Shown in pieces: positions 26,287 through 39,085 of a stretch of DNA of 64,000 nt (positions are counted from its first letter, which is position 1; the number at the start of each line of letters is the position of its first letter). This stretch comes from Baylisascaris procyonis (taxonomy: Eukaryota; Nematoda; Chromadorea; Rhabditida; Ascarididae). The stretch spans positions 310,001 to 374,000 of the forward strand of contig JAZARR010000078.1 in the NCBI GenBank assembly GCA_037389465.1, in the 5' to 3' direction. The position numbers were made by a program, and so were the translations under genes. Under the pieces are notes generated by a model, which had not been told where the DNA came from, made no database searches, and saw only the letters and a program-made list of their open reading frames with translations.

Positions 26287-26418
26287 GCTCGTCGATCACC
26301 TTCGAAGGGCTGCCGATACTTAAATGCATCTAAACTTCGCATGCGCTTTGCAAGCGATCGGATCGAAAAAAACCTTTATGGAAGGTTCGCACGAGTTGTT
26401 GGCTGGGATGAAATATGA
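26287..26418 (+). CDS. Candidate exon, basic peptide
   Basis: Acceptor TACCATCTTTCAG, then 43 codons in phase 0 to TGA at 26416-26418. The peptide is K/R-rich with aromatic residues (SKLRMRFASDRIEKNLYGRF). It may be a terminal exon, since no good donor lies before the stop. It does not join in phase to the exon at 26809. No family recognised. Confidence -1.
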   Translation, partial: ARRSPSKGCRYLNASKLRMRFASDRIEKNLYGRFARVVGWDEI

Positions 26419-26505
26419 GTGCGTAGCCGCGCATATCTTTTTTGACTCATTTTGTCTTTCCGATCGATCACAGCAGTTCTTTAGTCATGTTTCGCCACTG
26501 TTTCC

Positions 26506-26524
26506 AAAAAAAAAAAAAAAAAAA
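26506..26524. repeat. Poly-A run of 19
   Basis: A single homopolymer. It might mark the tail of an old retroposed sequence on the plus strand, but no target-site duplication was seen. Confidence -1.
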
Positions 26525-26808
26525 CTCATGAATCACAAAGACGATGGAATATACCTCATTTGCAAGCAATGATAACTGGGATTATCAGTTGCGCTCTCGC
26601 CATTCTGCGAACATTTGTTGTTCTGAAATGCGGATGAGCGTATGTCGAAATATGCAAAAATGTTAAACTGTACATTTACTTTGAAATACTTCCTTTCAGC
26701 ATATGCAACATTTTTAAAATTTCATACCTGATTTGCATGAGCATAAATAGTCGTAGTAGTTTTAATAATTGTTAGGATGTGCAATAAATTGCAGCATTAG
26801 TATCTCAG

Positions 26809-27125
26809 AGCCACAATTGTGCAATGGTTTTTTGTAAATAATGGAAGTGAGTTGATGAAAGCGTTGAGAATAGTGCTAGAGGTAAGTGCATCAAAAGATA
26901 TTTGACAGTTAAACATTATTGCAGTATCATTTGTTGGTGGTATCATGAAATAACTCTGTTTGGAGCCTCTTGAGTGAATGATATGTTTCGTTCACAGATG
27001 GGCATCCTCAGTCGTGTAGTCTGGAAATTAGTTCTAAGTTTTGGGATTTTCAGCAGATAAGGGCAGTATCAGAAGGAAATGCACGGGAAGCGGTTGAATT
27101 TTTTGAAAATTTCGAAGGAAAATAA
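26809..27125 (+). CDS. Candidate short-exon gene fragment (two or three exons)
   Basis: Exon at 26809-26881: acceptor GTATCTCAG and an ideal donor CTAGAG|GTAAGTG, 24 codons including NNGSELMKALRIVLE. A possible 18-nt exon lies at 26998-27015 (acceptor CGTTCACAG, donor CGT|GTAGTC). The last exon, 27054-27125, follows GGGATTTTCAG and encodes Q-I-R-A-V-S-E-G-N-A-R-E-A-V-E-F-F-E then TAA. All joins are phase 0. The terminal exon is purine-rich in a T-rich setting, as coding DNA usually is here. Family unknown; upstream exons not found. Confidence -1.
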
Positions 27126-28319
27126 TCTGCAAATGCGAAGTTTTTTCGCCAATCTAGCGCGCTATCATCATTTTTAGGTCAATGAAATATGACCGCCTAA
27201 ACTGCCTACCGGTCATATTTAAGTTTCACTTTGCGAAATTTGGCGAGACGTGCTGATGGGTTTGGAACATTATGCGCTTTTGCAATCACATTCTTTAGGC
27301 TTGCCAGTCTCAACTGCTAGCGGACTGTAAAATTGGCGCAATAATGCGTTATATTCTGAAGGAATCGACCACTCATAGAAATCTCCCATGGAAGATCAGC
27401 TTTTTTCGACCCAATCGGCCATACAATGCCATCTGGCCGTTGTAAAATGCGACCCAGCTGACTACAAAGCATTTGTTGCTTTTGAGGCTCATTTGTTATT
27501 CTACAAATTCTTTCGAGGTTGATACATCAAGTAAACGGGCTGTGCAGGGAGTCAGGCTATGTTTGCATTAGACTTACTAAAATTCGTAAGGCCAGCCTCA
27601 GTCGTTCTCGAGCTGAAATTGCTGGACAGATACGCACAGAAGAGGACAAACATAACGCACTTTGCGATTGCAAAAAATGTCCAAAGGATACTGTCGATGA
27701 TTTGTGTGTATTAACGATAAAACGAAGGTTTTCAGTTGAGTAAAGAGTGCCGCTGCAAGCGCCGGGTTGTCTATGATGTTTGTGTAAAATTCGTTCAACA
27801 AGAGATTCCGGTACGATTGAAACTGGCTATAATCGTATAGCATACAACGAGTGCGAGATAGCCAGCGTGTCGCAGAAATTCGCTAAAACAAATGCAGGAT
27901 AGAACTTGTGGAATTTAATCTATGTGGTTTTCTGGTGCTTTAAACGATTAGATAGAGCAGTGAGTTGCTGCTTTTGAGGTTTTTTGCCCATAAACGCAGA
28001 AATTCACTAGCAATTGCAGTCTTACTTTACGCCCAGATTCTAAGCAGACTAATATGCCAGCTTTTATGAAAAACAGCATTAATGGCTGCCCTTTATGCCT
28101 TCCATGGAAGCAAGAAAACATTGCATAAATTTTGTTGAAACGTTATTATTGAAAGATTGAGAGAGCTTATTTATAAATTAAAATGGCTGTCTTGTCGTTT
28201 GGCTCCCAAATTTGCTAGTGACCAGGAAAATAAAAGCGATGCTTAGTCCAACTTAAAATTTTCTCAAAAAATGGTATTGTGCACCGCACATTGTTTTCGC
28301 GCAATTTTCAAGTGCTACC

Positions 28320-28374
<55 letters not shown>

Positions 28375-31300
28375 TGCTTGCATTCTCTAATTTTATGCTG
28401 TGTTTCATGCTACATGTACCTGCGTTGTTGCGCGTGCACTGTGTGTGTATGTGTGTGTGAACGAGCGCGCGTGTCTAAGCACGAGTATGAACGGAACACG
28501 ACAAGGTCGCTCTTTAGCGTGGACGTAGTCCTATTGCTGGAGGAATGCTCCAAGAGCGTGGAAAGTCTTCGTTATGTTCGCGATGCGTGTTAATGAATAG
28601 TAGTGCCGTTAAAAGTCAGGTTTGGCGATCTACTGGTTGGTGGGTTGCAAATTTTGCTGGAAGCGAGCATCGAGCTAAAAATCGTTCTTCACGGCCGCAA
28701 ATTTCGATTGAAGGTGGAATTAAGAGGAAGAGTGCTAAGCCTATGCGTATATTAGATTATACTTAAACATAACTTTGACCAACTACTGGCAGCTGTTTAC
28801 TTAATTCTAAGTATGTTGCAAATGGGCTGGCTGAGATCTAGACGATGACACCAAATTTTCTTGTGACCAAACACTCACGGAAAAATACTTGTGCCCTAAA
28901 CTGCCAATGAAAGATGTAAGTTACGCTTGCATTATGCCGTCAAGTGTGCAAATGCTGCAGGAAAGATAGACGTTATTCAGAAGCTGTACAAAAAAATTAC
29001 AAACAATCTCATTATTGGAGACTATTGTCTAGTGGTGCTGACAAATAACGTGTAAATACCGCTAAAGGATGCTTGAGATTCAAGGGAGTGAAGGAAGGTA
29101 ACAACGAGCGAGAAATGCAACGGATCCCAGAGAGGTGAAGATCAATTGTGCGCAGCATGCAAGAGCACAGATTGTTCGAGACGGCAGCTGTTGTGCGGCG
29201 TTTGTGGCGTCCCATCTGTCCTCATGACGTTAGGTTTCGTCGCGCGATATAGCTGCCATTGCTCTTGTTCGCTGTTGCAAATATTCTAACGAAAATGTTT
29301 CCTATATGCGTATAAGGGTATTCTGTTCGATAGCTTCAATTCAGGTACAGCTAAGCCTAGAGTTGAAAGGTTTGTTCTGCTAACCATGCTTAAGAAGACA
29401 GTGATGTTCGCTTATACGTAGATCGAATTATTTTAAATAGAATGCAGCGCTCGATGATCCTTGTACCAATTTCCTAGCTGATTTACCAACTCCAGCGAGT
29501 TCGAGAATTTGAAATTGCCGAATTTTTCATTTTGAGGCGTGTTTATGGTCGACTGAACTCCGAAGCAAGCAGAAAAATGAATCTTTTGTGTGGACACATT
29601 GTGCGAACAGCCGACTTGGTAGGAATGTGAAGCATTGTCATGCTCATTCATTGCCAATTTTTGAAACTTACTGATCTGCTAAGCAGACTGAAAAACCACC
29701 CGTCTCACACATATGGCGCGCGTTCCCACTTATTCGCATTGTAAGCTTTCTATTCTGGACAAAGGATATGTAATGAACGAGTTGAATATCTGAGTATCTT
29801 TCTTAATTAACAGGCAGCACGGAAGGGTTTTCAATGCAGCATTTTGCATGAAAAGTGGCTACATATAAAAATTCATAAAAACGACGTAAGAAACAAACGA
29901 ATCGCACAAAAGCGAGATATGGCATCCGATGCAACTCTTTCAAAAGTCATGAAAAATGACGAGATTATGTCGGATAGCATCATTGATAAACTCTGTGCAG
30001 CTGTTTTCAGTTGAAGCCGAATTTCAACAAGATATCATTCTTTTCAGAGGCAAAACAAAAAGCATGCTTCTCTCTTAAACATTGAGTCTTATCGGCATGC
30101 GATCGCTTAAATATATATAAGCGCAATAAATTTAAATGAAAATAGCTAGAAGGAACTCGGATTCAGACACGAATAGAATGCTACTAAAGACGATTAGAGG
30201 AGTGCTGGCTGCAGATAAGCGTTCATCGAAATATTGAAAGGGAAGAAGTGGTGGTGTGTGGCTGCACACATACTCACAGTAGACCCTACTGTGCACTTTT
30301 TGCGGAAGAACACTGTAGCGATGTCGGGGCTTGTTCGTATTTATTCCTGCATTTGTTTTCGTCTGTTTTCCTGATAGCAGTTCCAGTGCGCAAACCTGGA
30401 GAGCCCAAGGCGACTACAGTGTAGGGTAGCCCTATTTCCCTCGTTCCATTTAGTTTGACCATCTCTTTTGCAAGTTATATGTATTTTATGGTGGCTTTTG
30501 GTATTTTAAACAAGTAGACGGTAATCGAGCTCTAAATTTGGGTGGAAAAGGCTTGCAACGAATGCTGAAGGAAATCGGAAGCATCAGATATTGAAAGAAA
30601 GTCATCCAAAAGAACAAAACTTTCAGCTAATTCCGCTCTTTCTTCTACTAGCCGTCTTTTACCTGCTCATTTGGGGGGTAACTGATTTCACTGCACAAAG
30701 TAAGGCTGTATAGCGTAACTTGCCGGTTTGTAAGCCATAGATTTCAACAAAAAATGGGCCAGAGACGTTAGAGAAAATAAAGTTTTTCTGAGGGCTGAGG
30801 AAGGAAGAGGGGAAAGGGGAGAGGAAATGCTCGTCCATCAGTGGTTTGAATGGCGTTAGTTGGCGTTGCACTTTATCGCTTGTCGTGTGCAGTAATTTTT
30901 CTCGTTTTCCTTGCCGCTTACTGCGGCTTGGCTGTTTCATGAGCTGCGATGCCACTTTCGGATGCACACTGGTTGTGTGATAGCTGCATTAGGATTATAC
31001 TTTGTGGGCATTTGAAGGAAGTTTTAAAATAGAAAAGCTTGATGAGGAAGCACATTTATGCACTATGCATTTCGTGAATCTCTTCCAAAATAAGATCCTA
31101 GTTGGCTTTCGGCGTTATTCTCCCTCCCTTCCTCCTCCTCCTCCTCAAACTGCATCAGATCACGCTTATGATGTTTCGTTAACTTTACGAGGAAATAGAG
31201 ATGATATTGATTCTGCCTCGTAATTGCCAATACAGTTACCCCACAGACACTCCGCATATGAGTGACGTTTGCATCGCTCAAAAAACATTGGGCCATAATA

Positions 31301-31994
31301 ACCTGGTGACCGATTTGGCACGCTTTTCTAGATTTGCCTCTTTAACGCCATTTCCCTTTAGCCTTAGTGTTGACAACGCCGGAGCTGAGGTCTCGCTTGC
31401 GTAAATCCTTTGTTAAGGGGCGTCTGTTCCTGGCAGCGATTGGCTGAGAAAATGATAACTGTACCCTGCGACTCAACCCCGCGAATATCGATGTCAGATT
31501 CTTTAAAAGGCGCGCCGTTATTTGACGCTTTGCTTTTTTCATTCGAGTGATGACACAGTGTTTACTGATGTCATTTTCTTCGATTTTCTTCCCTATAAAA
31601 GGTATGAAATTTTCTTAATATGAGGTATGCTCATTGATTTGGACAAAACAGCATCGGTAACCATTCTTGCGATGAAAATTATATTTTGGGATAACGGAAT
31701 CACGGCCTTTTCGTGATTTTAAGAGATTTTGGATTCGTGGATTACTCCATTTTTGCTGATCCTATAAGCAAAGTCGACGCAAGCGCACTTTCGAATTCCA
31801 ACATTTTAAAGCGTTCGGTAGTGACGCCATCTTGAGAAGGGGTTGAAGTACGAACCCCTTTTTTAAACTGTATGAAGATCAAAGTGGCAGTCGGTATATC
31901 CTATTGCGAATTATAAATTAGAGCTGGAAGATGTAAGGGTGTGAAGGTGATGCTGTTCCAATATAAGGAAGTAAGCATGCTGAATTTTTTGACT
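27126..31994. other. Spacer without a supported gene
   Basis: Frames at 27519-27743 (plus), 27598-27843 (minus), 28545-28766 (plus) and 31002-31223 (plus, with a short poly-proline from CCTCCTCCTCCT) are each plausible peptides but lack a paired splice context. About 29700-30250 has nothing but short frames. Confidence -1.
28323..28371. repeat. TA microsatellite
   Basis: About 24 TA units, followed about 70 nt later by a short GT-rich stretch (28438-28470). Confidence -1.
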
Positions 31995-32055
31995 GAGACG
32001 TGCGCAGGGCACCTAATTAGAGCGCATGAGTATGGTAGCAGGCAAAACGCACGCT
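31995..32055 (+). repeat. 61-nt diverged direct repeat, copy 1
   Basis: Aligns without gaps to 32584-32644 at about 77% identity, mostly with transition differences. Both share GCAGGGCACCTAATT and end in CGCACGCT. This suggests an old dispersed or segmental repeat, not recent tandem duplication. Confidence -1.
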
Positions 32056-32583
32056 AAATCAGTCGCAGGTGCAGGAAAAAAGTTCAGGAGGAGGGAAGCG
32101 GTCTCGGCGTTAAATATGTCAGAGAGCCTTCTGTTCTCGAAAATTTCAACCCTTTTCGGCTAAAAAGTTCCTTTCGTGGTTCATCCAAGGTCTGATACGC
32201 GCAAAAATCCCCCCTTTCCTATCCTGATTCGATTGACAGAGCTGTTCGCAACTCATACGAATAGCCGATTTATGTGAAGTCTGTCCGTTGGGGCAGCTGG
32301 AGGAGAGGCTTGAGCAAGCGGCTGCGCAGTGGGCGTGGTTTATTTTCTATCCACCGCCTCTGGCTGTGCAAGGCAGTGCTCGCTGTGTACGAGTAATCGT
32401 TTTTCCTTTCTCGGCCATCTGCCTCCTCACTTGTCGAAGGCGTACCCCATTCGACGCGTGTATCCGTCGTGTTAGTTTCCATAAACGCTCTCTCGACCAG
32501 CCTTTACGTCTGGAACGTGGTATTTTGTCACAAGTCTCGAGCTTTATGTGTACAACTCGGCACGATTAGCTCGAATATGCGCG

Positions 32584-32644
32584 CAGACATGTGCAGGGCA
32601 CCTAATTGAGGCACACGAGGATAGCAGCAGGCGGCACGCACGCT
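32584..32644 (+). repeat. 61-nt diverged direct repeat, copy 2
   Basis: Partner of 31995-32055, 589 nt downstream. This copy lies at the left side of a GC-rich segment (about 32280-33000) that includes GTCGTCGTCGTCGTC. The similarity stops abruptly at CACGCT in both copies. Confidence -1.
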
Positions 32645-35600
32645 CGCATCCCCACCGAGCATAGCATCCATGCGACGGTGGTCAGTCGATTTGCTGCGCT
32701 CGGCAGCGGTCGGTCGTCGTCGTCGTCGTTGTCGCTGTCTAGCCGAGAGCAGCCCGAGAGAGCCACCACGAATATTTTTCTGCCACCTTGCGACATTGCT
32801 CATGTCAACTGCCGTGCAGGAGCATAGGCGCCGAGTCAGCCTCTCCAAACGAAGCAGTCATTCAAGATGTTGCTATCCCACTGGCTCACTCCGTCCTAAG
32901 GAGATTAGTTCACACGCTCACTTTCCCCCTAGTGGTAGCCATCCTTCCTTTGACCGTTTACCCGAGCATTTCTCTTTGTTATATCACGTCGTTGTTGTGT
33001 GATTTGTCATCATCGTCTATGAGTAGCGCGGTCGGATTCCTGCTGCGTCGGTCATCTAATTCCATCGTTGTCATTGTAATGCTCTCGAGTAGCTATTTTT
33101 GTGTGTCTTGCTTTATACAGCCGGCAGATTTTGTTTTACCATATTCCTATTCAACATATTTCCATCTCGGAAATAGCGAGAACACTAATAATTGCTAGGC
33201 ACTATCGTCTATTGATACAAACTACTTTCGCGATATTTGTACCTCCGGTTTTCTATGAGTGGAAAAAGATTGTTATGAATGGGGTCATACTTTAATAAAA
33301 ATGAAATCTTGTCCACGAAATGTCATTTCTCGACTACGTTTTGTTGTACACGTTCATGTTTTGGTTATACTGTGGTTTGCTTCCGTATCATTTCGTTAAC
33401 CGCGCTCTTACAGTATTCTGAGTGCTGAATTTTTTCTATTCCAATTCGAGATCAAAAATCAGCTGAAGCAAGCTTGCATATGTGTGTGCGTGCTTCTATT
33501 TATGTATGGTTTATTTTTGCTATTGCGTTTATGGCCACCACTGGCAGTGATGGCCAAACAGGAAGTTTAGTAGAAGAAAATCAGCGTTTTAGGATAGGGA
33601 ATGCGTCAAGTAGTCAGTGCCAATATGCACCGTTGCAGTTTAGGTGATCATAATAACCAGTCTAACAAATTGCCAACAGATAATAAAACTTGCGCAGCTC
33701 CGCATTCATTTTCTGAATGATCCCGCTGGCTGGTACAATCCTTGGCCTAACCATTTATAAAATATCATTCTCCCGGTGATCTTCTTCAAGCGCGCTATAA
33801 ATATGCAAATTTTTGATCTGATTACCCGCAATTCTTCGAAACGGACGACTTGAGCTGAAAGATTGCGTGGTAGATCGAATTATATTGTAGGCTACATCTA
33901 GCAGATTTCGCAACCTTAGGCTTCAATATTTGCCCAGTTGAGACTACTCAACACATTTGCATTGCAGAATTGCATAAGCGCGAAGAGGACAAAGATTTTG
34001 TTGCTAAATGCGGAAGTAATGTTGATGGATCCGATGTTTCCAGCTTTTTCAACAGCCAACAGTCGTCTCAATAGTCATAAGCCAACAATTTTCCGAAACA
34101 TTTCCCGAAAGAGAGAAAGTGGGGCTCTAAACCTGCAAACCCCTGGGGCCACATGTTCAGGAGGTTGTCTATCTACATTCTTGTTTGTTTATGCGAATAG
34201 CTATATAACTAGAATTTCCATTTGCTATCACGATTCAAGCAAAATACTGTTGAAAAGTTTTCTCGGTTTTACTGTTTTTACTGAAAAGTTTTACTGAAGT
34301 TTTCTCGGTTTTACTGAAAAGTTTTCAAAAGTTGAAAAGCAAAATACTGTCAAAGGCAACCGTTTGCCAAAGAGTATGAATAGTTTTTTCTGTGCCTTTC
34401 GTGGATTCCAATCTGCATAATTTTTTAAAATGCATAGTAGATTGAAGCTGATATTTGGCCTGTTGCACGTCTACATTTTCTTTCCTTTCTAAAGTAACTT
34501 TTCTGAACAGTCATAGCGCTTTGGATATCATAGTTGACATTTCAGTTATGCTTTAAGTATTCGTTTCTTCATCTAAACTTGCAGTTGAAACTTGAACTTT
34601 CAACTCTTCAGTTGCAGTTTTATAGTTGCAATGTTCTCTTCTCTTCGAAATATTGGCAGGCTTCTTTAAAAGATCACAATGTTAGATTCTTCTTGCCCAC
34701 CTTCTAAGTGCATCAATGATGTAAAGTTGGCTGAGGCAGAGTCTGATGCAAGTTTCTTAGCGAATTATGTTTGCGGTGCTAGTAACTAATTGGCACTGGA
34801 AAGATAAAAGTGGTGCCACTGTATGACAGAAAGTTCCGCCCAATGATGGTTGTTCACGACTCCCCTCTTCTGTTTTATGCATCAATTCGGCAACTGATGA
34901 GTGCAGAGACAAACAGTTTGGTCGACCATTTTGTTGCTTTTCGGTTGGCACATGCAGCCTCCTTTTAGCTGCACCGGACTGGGAGCGAGTCCGGCACTAA
35001 TATTGAATTTTTCGAGAGCTCAGGCTTTAATCAAACACTAGAAAAATCAAGACTTTCGCGGTTTAAAACAAGTCGTAAAGAAATGAAGCTTTTACTGGCT
35101 TCGGCGACTGGAACCAAATTTATTCACTGGTATATCCTGCTCAAAAACTAGTGAATCCCAAATTCTGATCGAATTTGGTGAGTCCATCACTTTAATAGAC
35201 ACCAGTGTCGGCCGAAAGAGTACGTTATAAAACTTTTCGAAAGCTAGGAGGATATGCCCCATGCGAGCTTTGAACTGCGAGCGCGCTTTGTGCATTGCCG
35301 ATTCGCTGTTCGTTGATATGGAGTTAACGCACCCTTGCTTATGTCTGTCAGGTTTCTCGGTGATTTTCCTGTGTCTAGTTTACAGCGTTGTGCTCTCTGA
35401 ATCACTTTTTTCACTATTCTGTGTGACGATCGTCCATTCTTCACAATGGTTGTCGCTTATTGTTAGGACTTGCTTAAGGACCTTATAGTTATGCATAAGT
35501 ATTCGATACGTTTTTCGGCATTTCATATATATCGCAAGATAAAATATTCTCTTAAGACACACCGCAGATGGGCTATTCTGGAAGCGGATGATGGCGAAGA

Positions 35601-37126
35601 CGTAAGTATCTGACCTTTTTTTGTTTTGTGCTCTGAAATTAAGTCGGATCATTGTTTCTCTAATTGGCTTTAGTTTTAAAAAATTGACCACTTTCTTACG
35701 CTGTGCATTTGTAATGGCCTCGCTGAAAAGAATTAGGTAGCATTTGAGGCAGCATTGAATGCATTTGCGACACGCCTTCACCGGTGACTTTGGTGTGAAG
35801 CAGCCTACTAAGGCACGCGGTGAATGCCAATCGCTCTTGCTACTCTGCACTCTGTTTGCCGTAGCTTCTGCCCTACCTTTCCATTGCCCCAGCAGTCACC
35901 TTTTTGCACTCTTTTCCATCCCATCTTCTTCCTACCTATCGGCGCATTGCCCGCTCTCGACGATCATTGCATGCGTCAGTGGAAGTTCATTTGCTCGTTA
36001 TCTCGCCCGATATACGGTGAAAACTTTGATGGCCCGTCGCCTTTGGCTTACTGTAGCGTTCACTGCGCTCTCATAAGTGTCTTCGGGTTGTATCAGATTG
36101 AAGCAAGGAAACTAAATAGTTTTCGCTTAATTGCTGGAACACGGCATTGGTTCACCTGATTGGTAACAGTGTTTTGAGTGGATAAAATTTGGTTGTTGGG
36201 GAGAGGGAGGGAGCAGAAGAGGTAGGAGGAACGTGAGAAAATGGACTGAGGTAAACCTAGGTCATTGAGCGAGACATACAGGTTCATACCTTCGTGCAAT
36301 TTTCAAGGTAACTACCTGTAACTTTTCAAGTACGTGCGTTAGACAAACTTTCCTATCAAAGTTTAGTGGTCGCTGCAGGGTCTGCACACTGACGGCATCG
36401 TGTAACTTCAGTGCTTTTCTGGGTCCATCCTCGTTCCCACCCAATTTTTCGCCGGAGTGACATCTATGCTTACGACTGTTTGCCTATCTGTAAAATTTAT
36501 AGGGAAACGAGGAAGTACCGGCCCCAAAACCTGACAGCTATGTTCTGTTGCCTGAAAGATTGTGGAACAGATTCTAGTTCTGGCAGATTTTCCTCCTAAT
36601 TTTTGGCCCTAAGCTTATGCATTGCAATATGGTGGCGATCATTTGCCATGAACAGTCTTATTGGTTTTGTTGCATTGCAAATCTTAGCAACTCAAAACGT
36701 TAAGTGGTTAAGTTTTCCACATGTCAGCTTTCGCCATCGTCGTAATTTCCCATTATACTGCTGCCGTTCAATCAGTTTAGTGCGCTGAATAAGGGAATGC
36801 CAAAAATTCCTGTCTTTGGCAAGTTTTCCTTTCATTTTCATGAGCACTTCTGGAAGATATGAGGGGACTGGTGATGTTAAGCTCGAAAAGACTAGAATCT
36901 TTTTTCTTGTAGAAGCTGGCAACTGTCGATTTACTGATATTTTGAAATTTTATGTGGAAAACGTAATTGCTCAACAGTTTTCAGCCTCATTGTCTTTTGT
37001 AGTCAAATACTTATCATAGTCCATCGTCACATTAGTTCATATTGCAAGGCATCTGTATGATCCAGCACTTGCAGCTGTATACACCGACTTTTATGCGATG
37101 GTTTTTAAAGAAATATTTTTTGTCAG
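32645..37126. other. GC-richer patch followed by T-rich spacer
   Basis: About 32280-33000 is GC-richer, with GTCGTC repeats and frames open on both strands. An AATAAA occurs at 33293 just after the plus-strand frames, but no gene can be assembled. A 7-bp hairpin (CCGGACT/AGTCCGG, 34974-34994) lies in the spacer. The 156-codon minus frame at 35380-35850 has no recognised motif. Confidence -1.
34238..34350 (+). repeat. Local nested duplication
   Basis: GCAAAATACTGT occurs at about 34239 and 34339, and AAGTTTTCTCGGTTTTACTG at 34255-34274 and 34297-34316, with shorter TTTTACTGAAAAGTTTT pieces between. It looks like replication-slippage copies of a T-rich segment. Confidence -1.
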
Positions 37127-37508
37127 TTCAAACAGCTAACTTTTTTATTGGGTTCTTCAAGGCGTTTGAAGTTATTTGAGACGTTACCGGACTCATGGTT
37201 CGTTGGTTTGAGCTTCTATCGAGAAGTCAATGCAAAGGTCAGTTTTGCTGCTTTTTTGTCTACTGAGAAAGACAAAGCGTTCCCATCGTTTATGGATAAA
37301 AACAGCGTTTTTACCTATGTGGGGGAAGCGAACAAAAACAAAATTCGACGGTACTTTTTTCGAAGTGTGGTATGTGTTTATGGTGAATAGTTATTCCAAT
37401 TTTCAGTGCGTCTTAGTCTCCAAACATCAGTCTCTTTTAAAGCGTCATGAAACAGGGTCGTTTTTTAAAGAAAAGATACCGTCTTCTCTTCAGTTAGCTC
37501 AGCGACAG
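37127..37508 (+). CDS. Candidate two-exon segment of an unknown protein
   Basis: Exon 37127-37369 (acceptor ATATTTTTTGTCAG, donor GTGTG|GTATGTG) is open in phase 0 for 81 codons. A 37-nt intron ends in CCAATTTTCAG, and exon 37407-37508 (donor CGACAG|GTACGA) adds 34 codons in phase 0. The joined 115 residues include ETLPDSWFVGLSFYREVNAK and FFRSV-CVLVSKHQSLLKR. Three splice sites close to consensus and 115 open codons make this the best plus-strand model. I do not recognise the family. The 37-nt intron is short for a nematode. Confidence -1.
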
Positions 37509-37880
37509 GTACGAAATCGGCATAGACGTTTTTGATGTAAAACAATTTCTCACATGAGTGATGATACGGTAGCTTTTTGGATGGGCAGGTAGTTCAGATG
37601 GATTTGTGCTGGGAAACAAAAGTAATCTAGGGGGTCTGCTTAACGAGCACGTCCTCTAGGAAGTCCACTGAACCTACGAATGTGATTGCACCACTCGTTA
37701 CGATAAGTGATAGGAGAGCGAAAGAAACCATTTCTGATTAACTTTGACCAACTGAGCAGGATATCTTAATAAAAAGTTCCTGCTAGGGCTGCATTCTTCT
37801 GTAAGCAAAGACTAGCATTTTTCATGTGGAGCAACACCGAATCACACTTTTACACCTCTTATATGAAGTTTTGCCAAAAA

Positions 37881-38562
37881 CCAGATAGAAATCGGTCCAT
37901 CTGCAGTTAAGATATCACATGGAACAGCTCATGATGGCGGACAACAACACACACGCGGTTTCGCCGCGCTCGCCACATCCTCCCACGGGCCACACCTTTC
38001 CTCAGATCACGCCAAGCTGCCCCGTCAAAACCGCATCAAAATTGCTCCATCCGGAACCGAGATATAGTTGATAATGTGCGTAGCACCGTGTGCGGCCTTT
38101 GCACCACGTTCGTATAACGTACTACACGACAGGCGGAGTTCTATACAACACGCTCGCGCCTTCGGCGCTCGCAAGCACAGTAAGCGAAGAACTACAGAAC
38201 ATACTCGCGCCTTCGGCGTTCGCTATATCCCTTCCAGTGAAACAGGGGGATGCGCCCTCCTCTGCCCACCGCAAGGTAGGCTGCTGCCCCCCTAACGCCC
38301 CTCCCCCCACAAACAACACACACACATTATACGGCAAAGAAACGCATCACACACACCACACCACACATAGACACATCACGCCACATCACGCACACACCAT
38401 ACACACTACACGTACGTAACACACACAGACACAAAGGCGCAGACACACCGACGCACACGGACGCACATATAGACACAGACACGCGGACACATATAGATAC
38501 ATACACGCAGAGCACAGACACATACACACAGACGCACAGAGACAGAAATACAGACAGACACC
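37881..38562. repeat. GC-rich composite repeat with tandem motif copies, hairpins and a CA-rich tail
   Basis: Two related copies of a motif of about 35 nt lie at 37881-37915 (AAATCGGTCCATCTG, then AAGATAT) and 38029-38067 (AAATTGCTCCATCCG, then GAGATAT). Three small GC hairpins each lead into CTCGC or TTCGC: stems CGCGG/CCGCG at 37954-37968, GCGCC/GGCGC at 38156-38168, and a near copy at 38207-38219. After 38310 the DNA becomes CA-rich (CACACA/GACACA) up to the telomere-like array. A GAAATCGGTCCA...GAGATAT motif is familiar to me from intergenic repeats of invertebrates. I infer a repetitive or mobile element, but its class is unknown. Confidence -1.
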
Positions 38563-38792
38563 TTAGGCTTAGCTTGGGGTTAAGCTTAAGCTTAGGCGCA
38601 GGCTTAGGCTTAGGCTTGGGCCTAGACTTGGCTGAGACTTAGGCTTAGGCTTAGCCTTAGCATCAGGTTTGGGCTTAGACTTAGGCTTGGGCTTAGGCTT
38701 AAGCTTGGGCTTAGGCTTAGCCTCATGTTTCGGCTTGGGCTCAAGCTCAGGCATGGGCCAAGGCCTAGGCAGGCTTATTCTTAGGCTCAGGC
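38563..38792 (+). repeat. Interstitial telomere-like array, TTAGGC orientation
   Basis: About 230 nt of head-to-tail hexamers, with about ten exact TTAGGC units mixed with TTGGGC, TTAAGC, TTAGAC and TCAGGC variants. TTAGGC is the telomere unit of most nematodes (family knowledge). CA-rich DNA lies on both sides. The degree of decay indicates an old array and not an assembly end. The dipeptide-repeat open frames over it are artefacts of the 6-nt period. Confidence -1.
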
Positions 38793-39060
38793 ACACGGAC
38801 ACAGACACACAGACGAACAGAGAGACACACAGACACAAATGTACATGGGCACACACAGACACAGACACACAAACACATCCGCTCAGACACATGCACGGAG
38901 ACATGCACACAAACAAACACGACACATACAGAAACACATGGACGCACACAGACACAGACGCGTGGAGGCATGCAGACACGCACAGGCACGCACATACGTA
39001 CGGGCATACACGGAAGAAGACGCACACGGACACGGACACGCACCAACAAACCATACACAG
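38793..39060. repeat. CA-rich degenerate microsatellite
   Basis: The plus strand is dominated by CACA/GACA units (ACACACAGACACAGACACAC and relatives). It continues the CA-rich DNA on the other side of the TTAGGC array. The 100-220-codon frames through it (T/H/R-rich on plus, V/C/S-rich on minus) follow from the repeat. Confidence -1.
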
Positions 39061-39085
39061 AGACGTACGGCCGTTGTTGTGTTTG

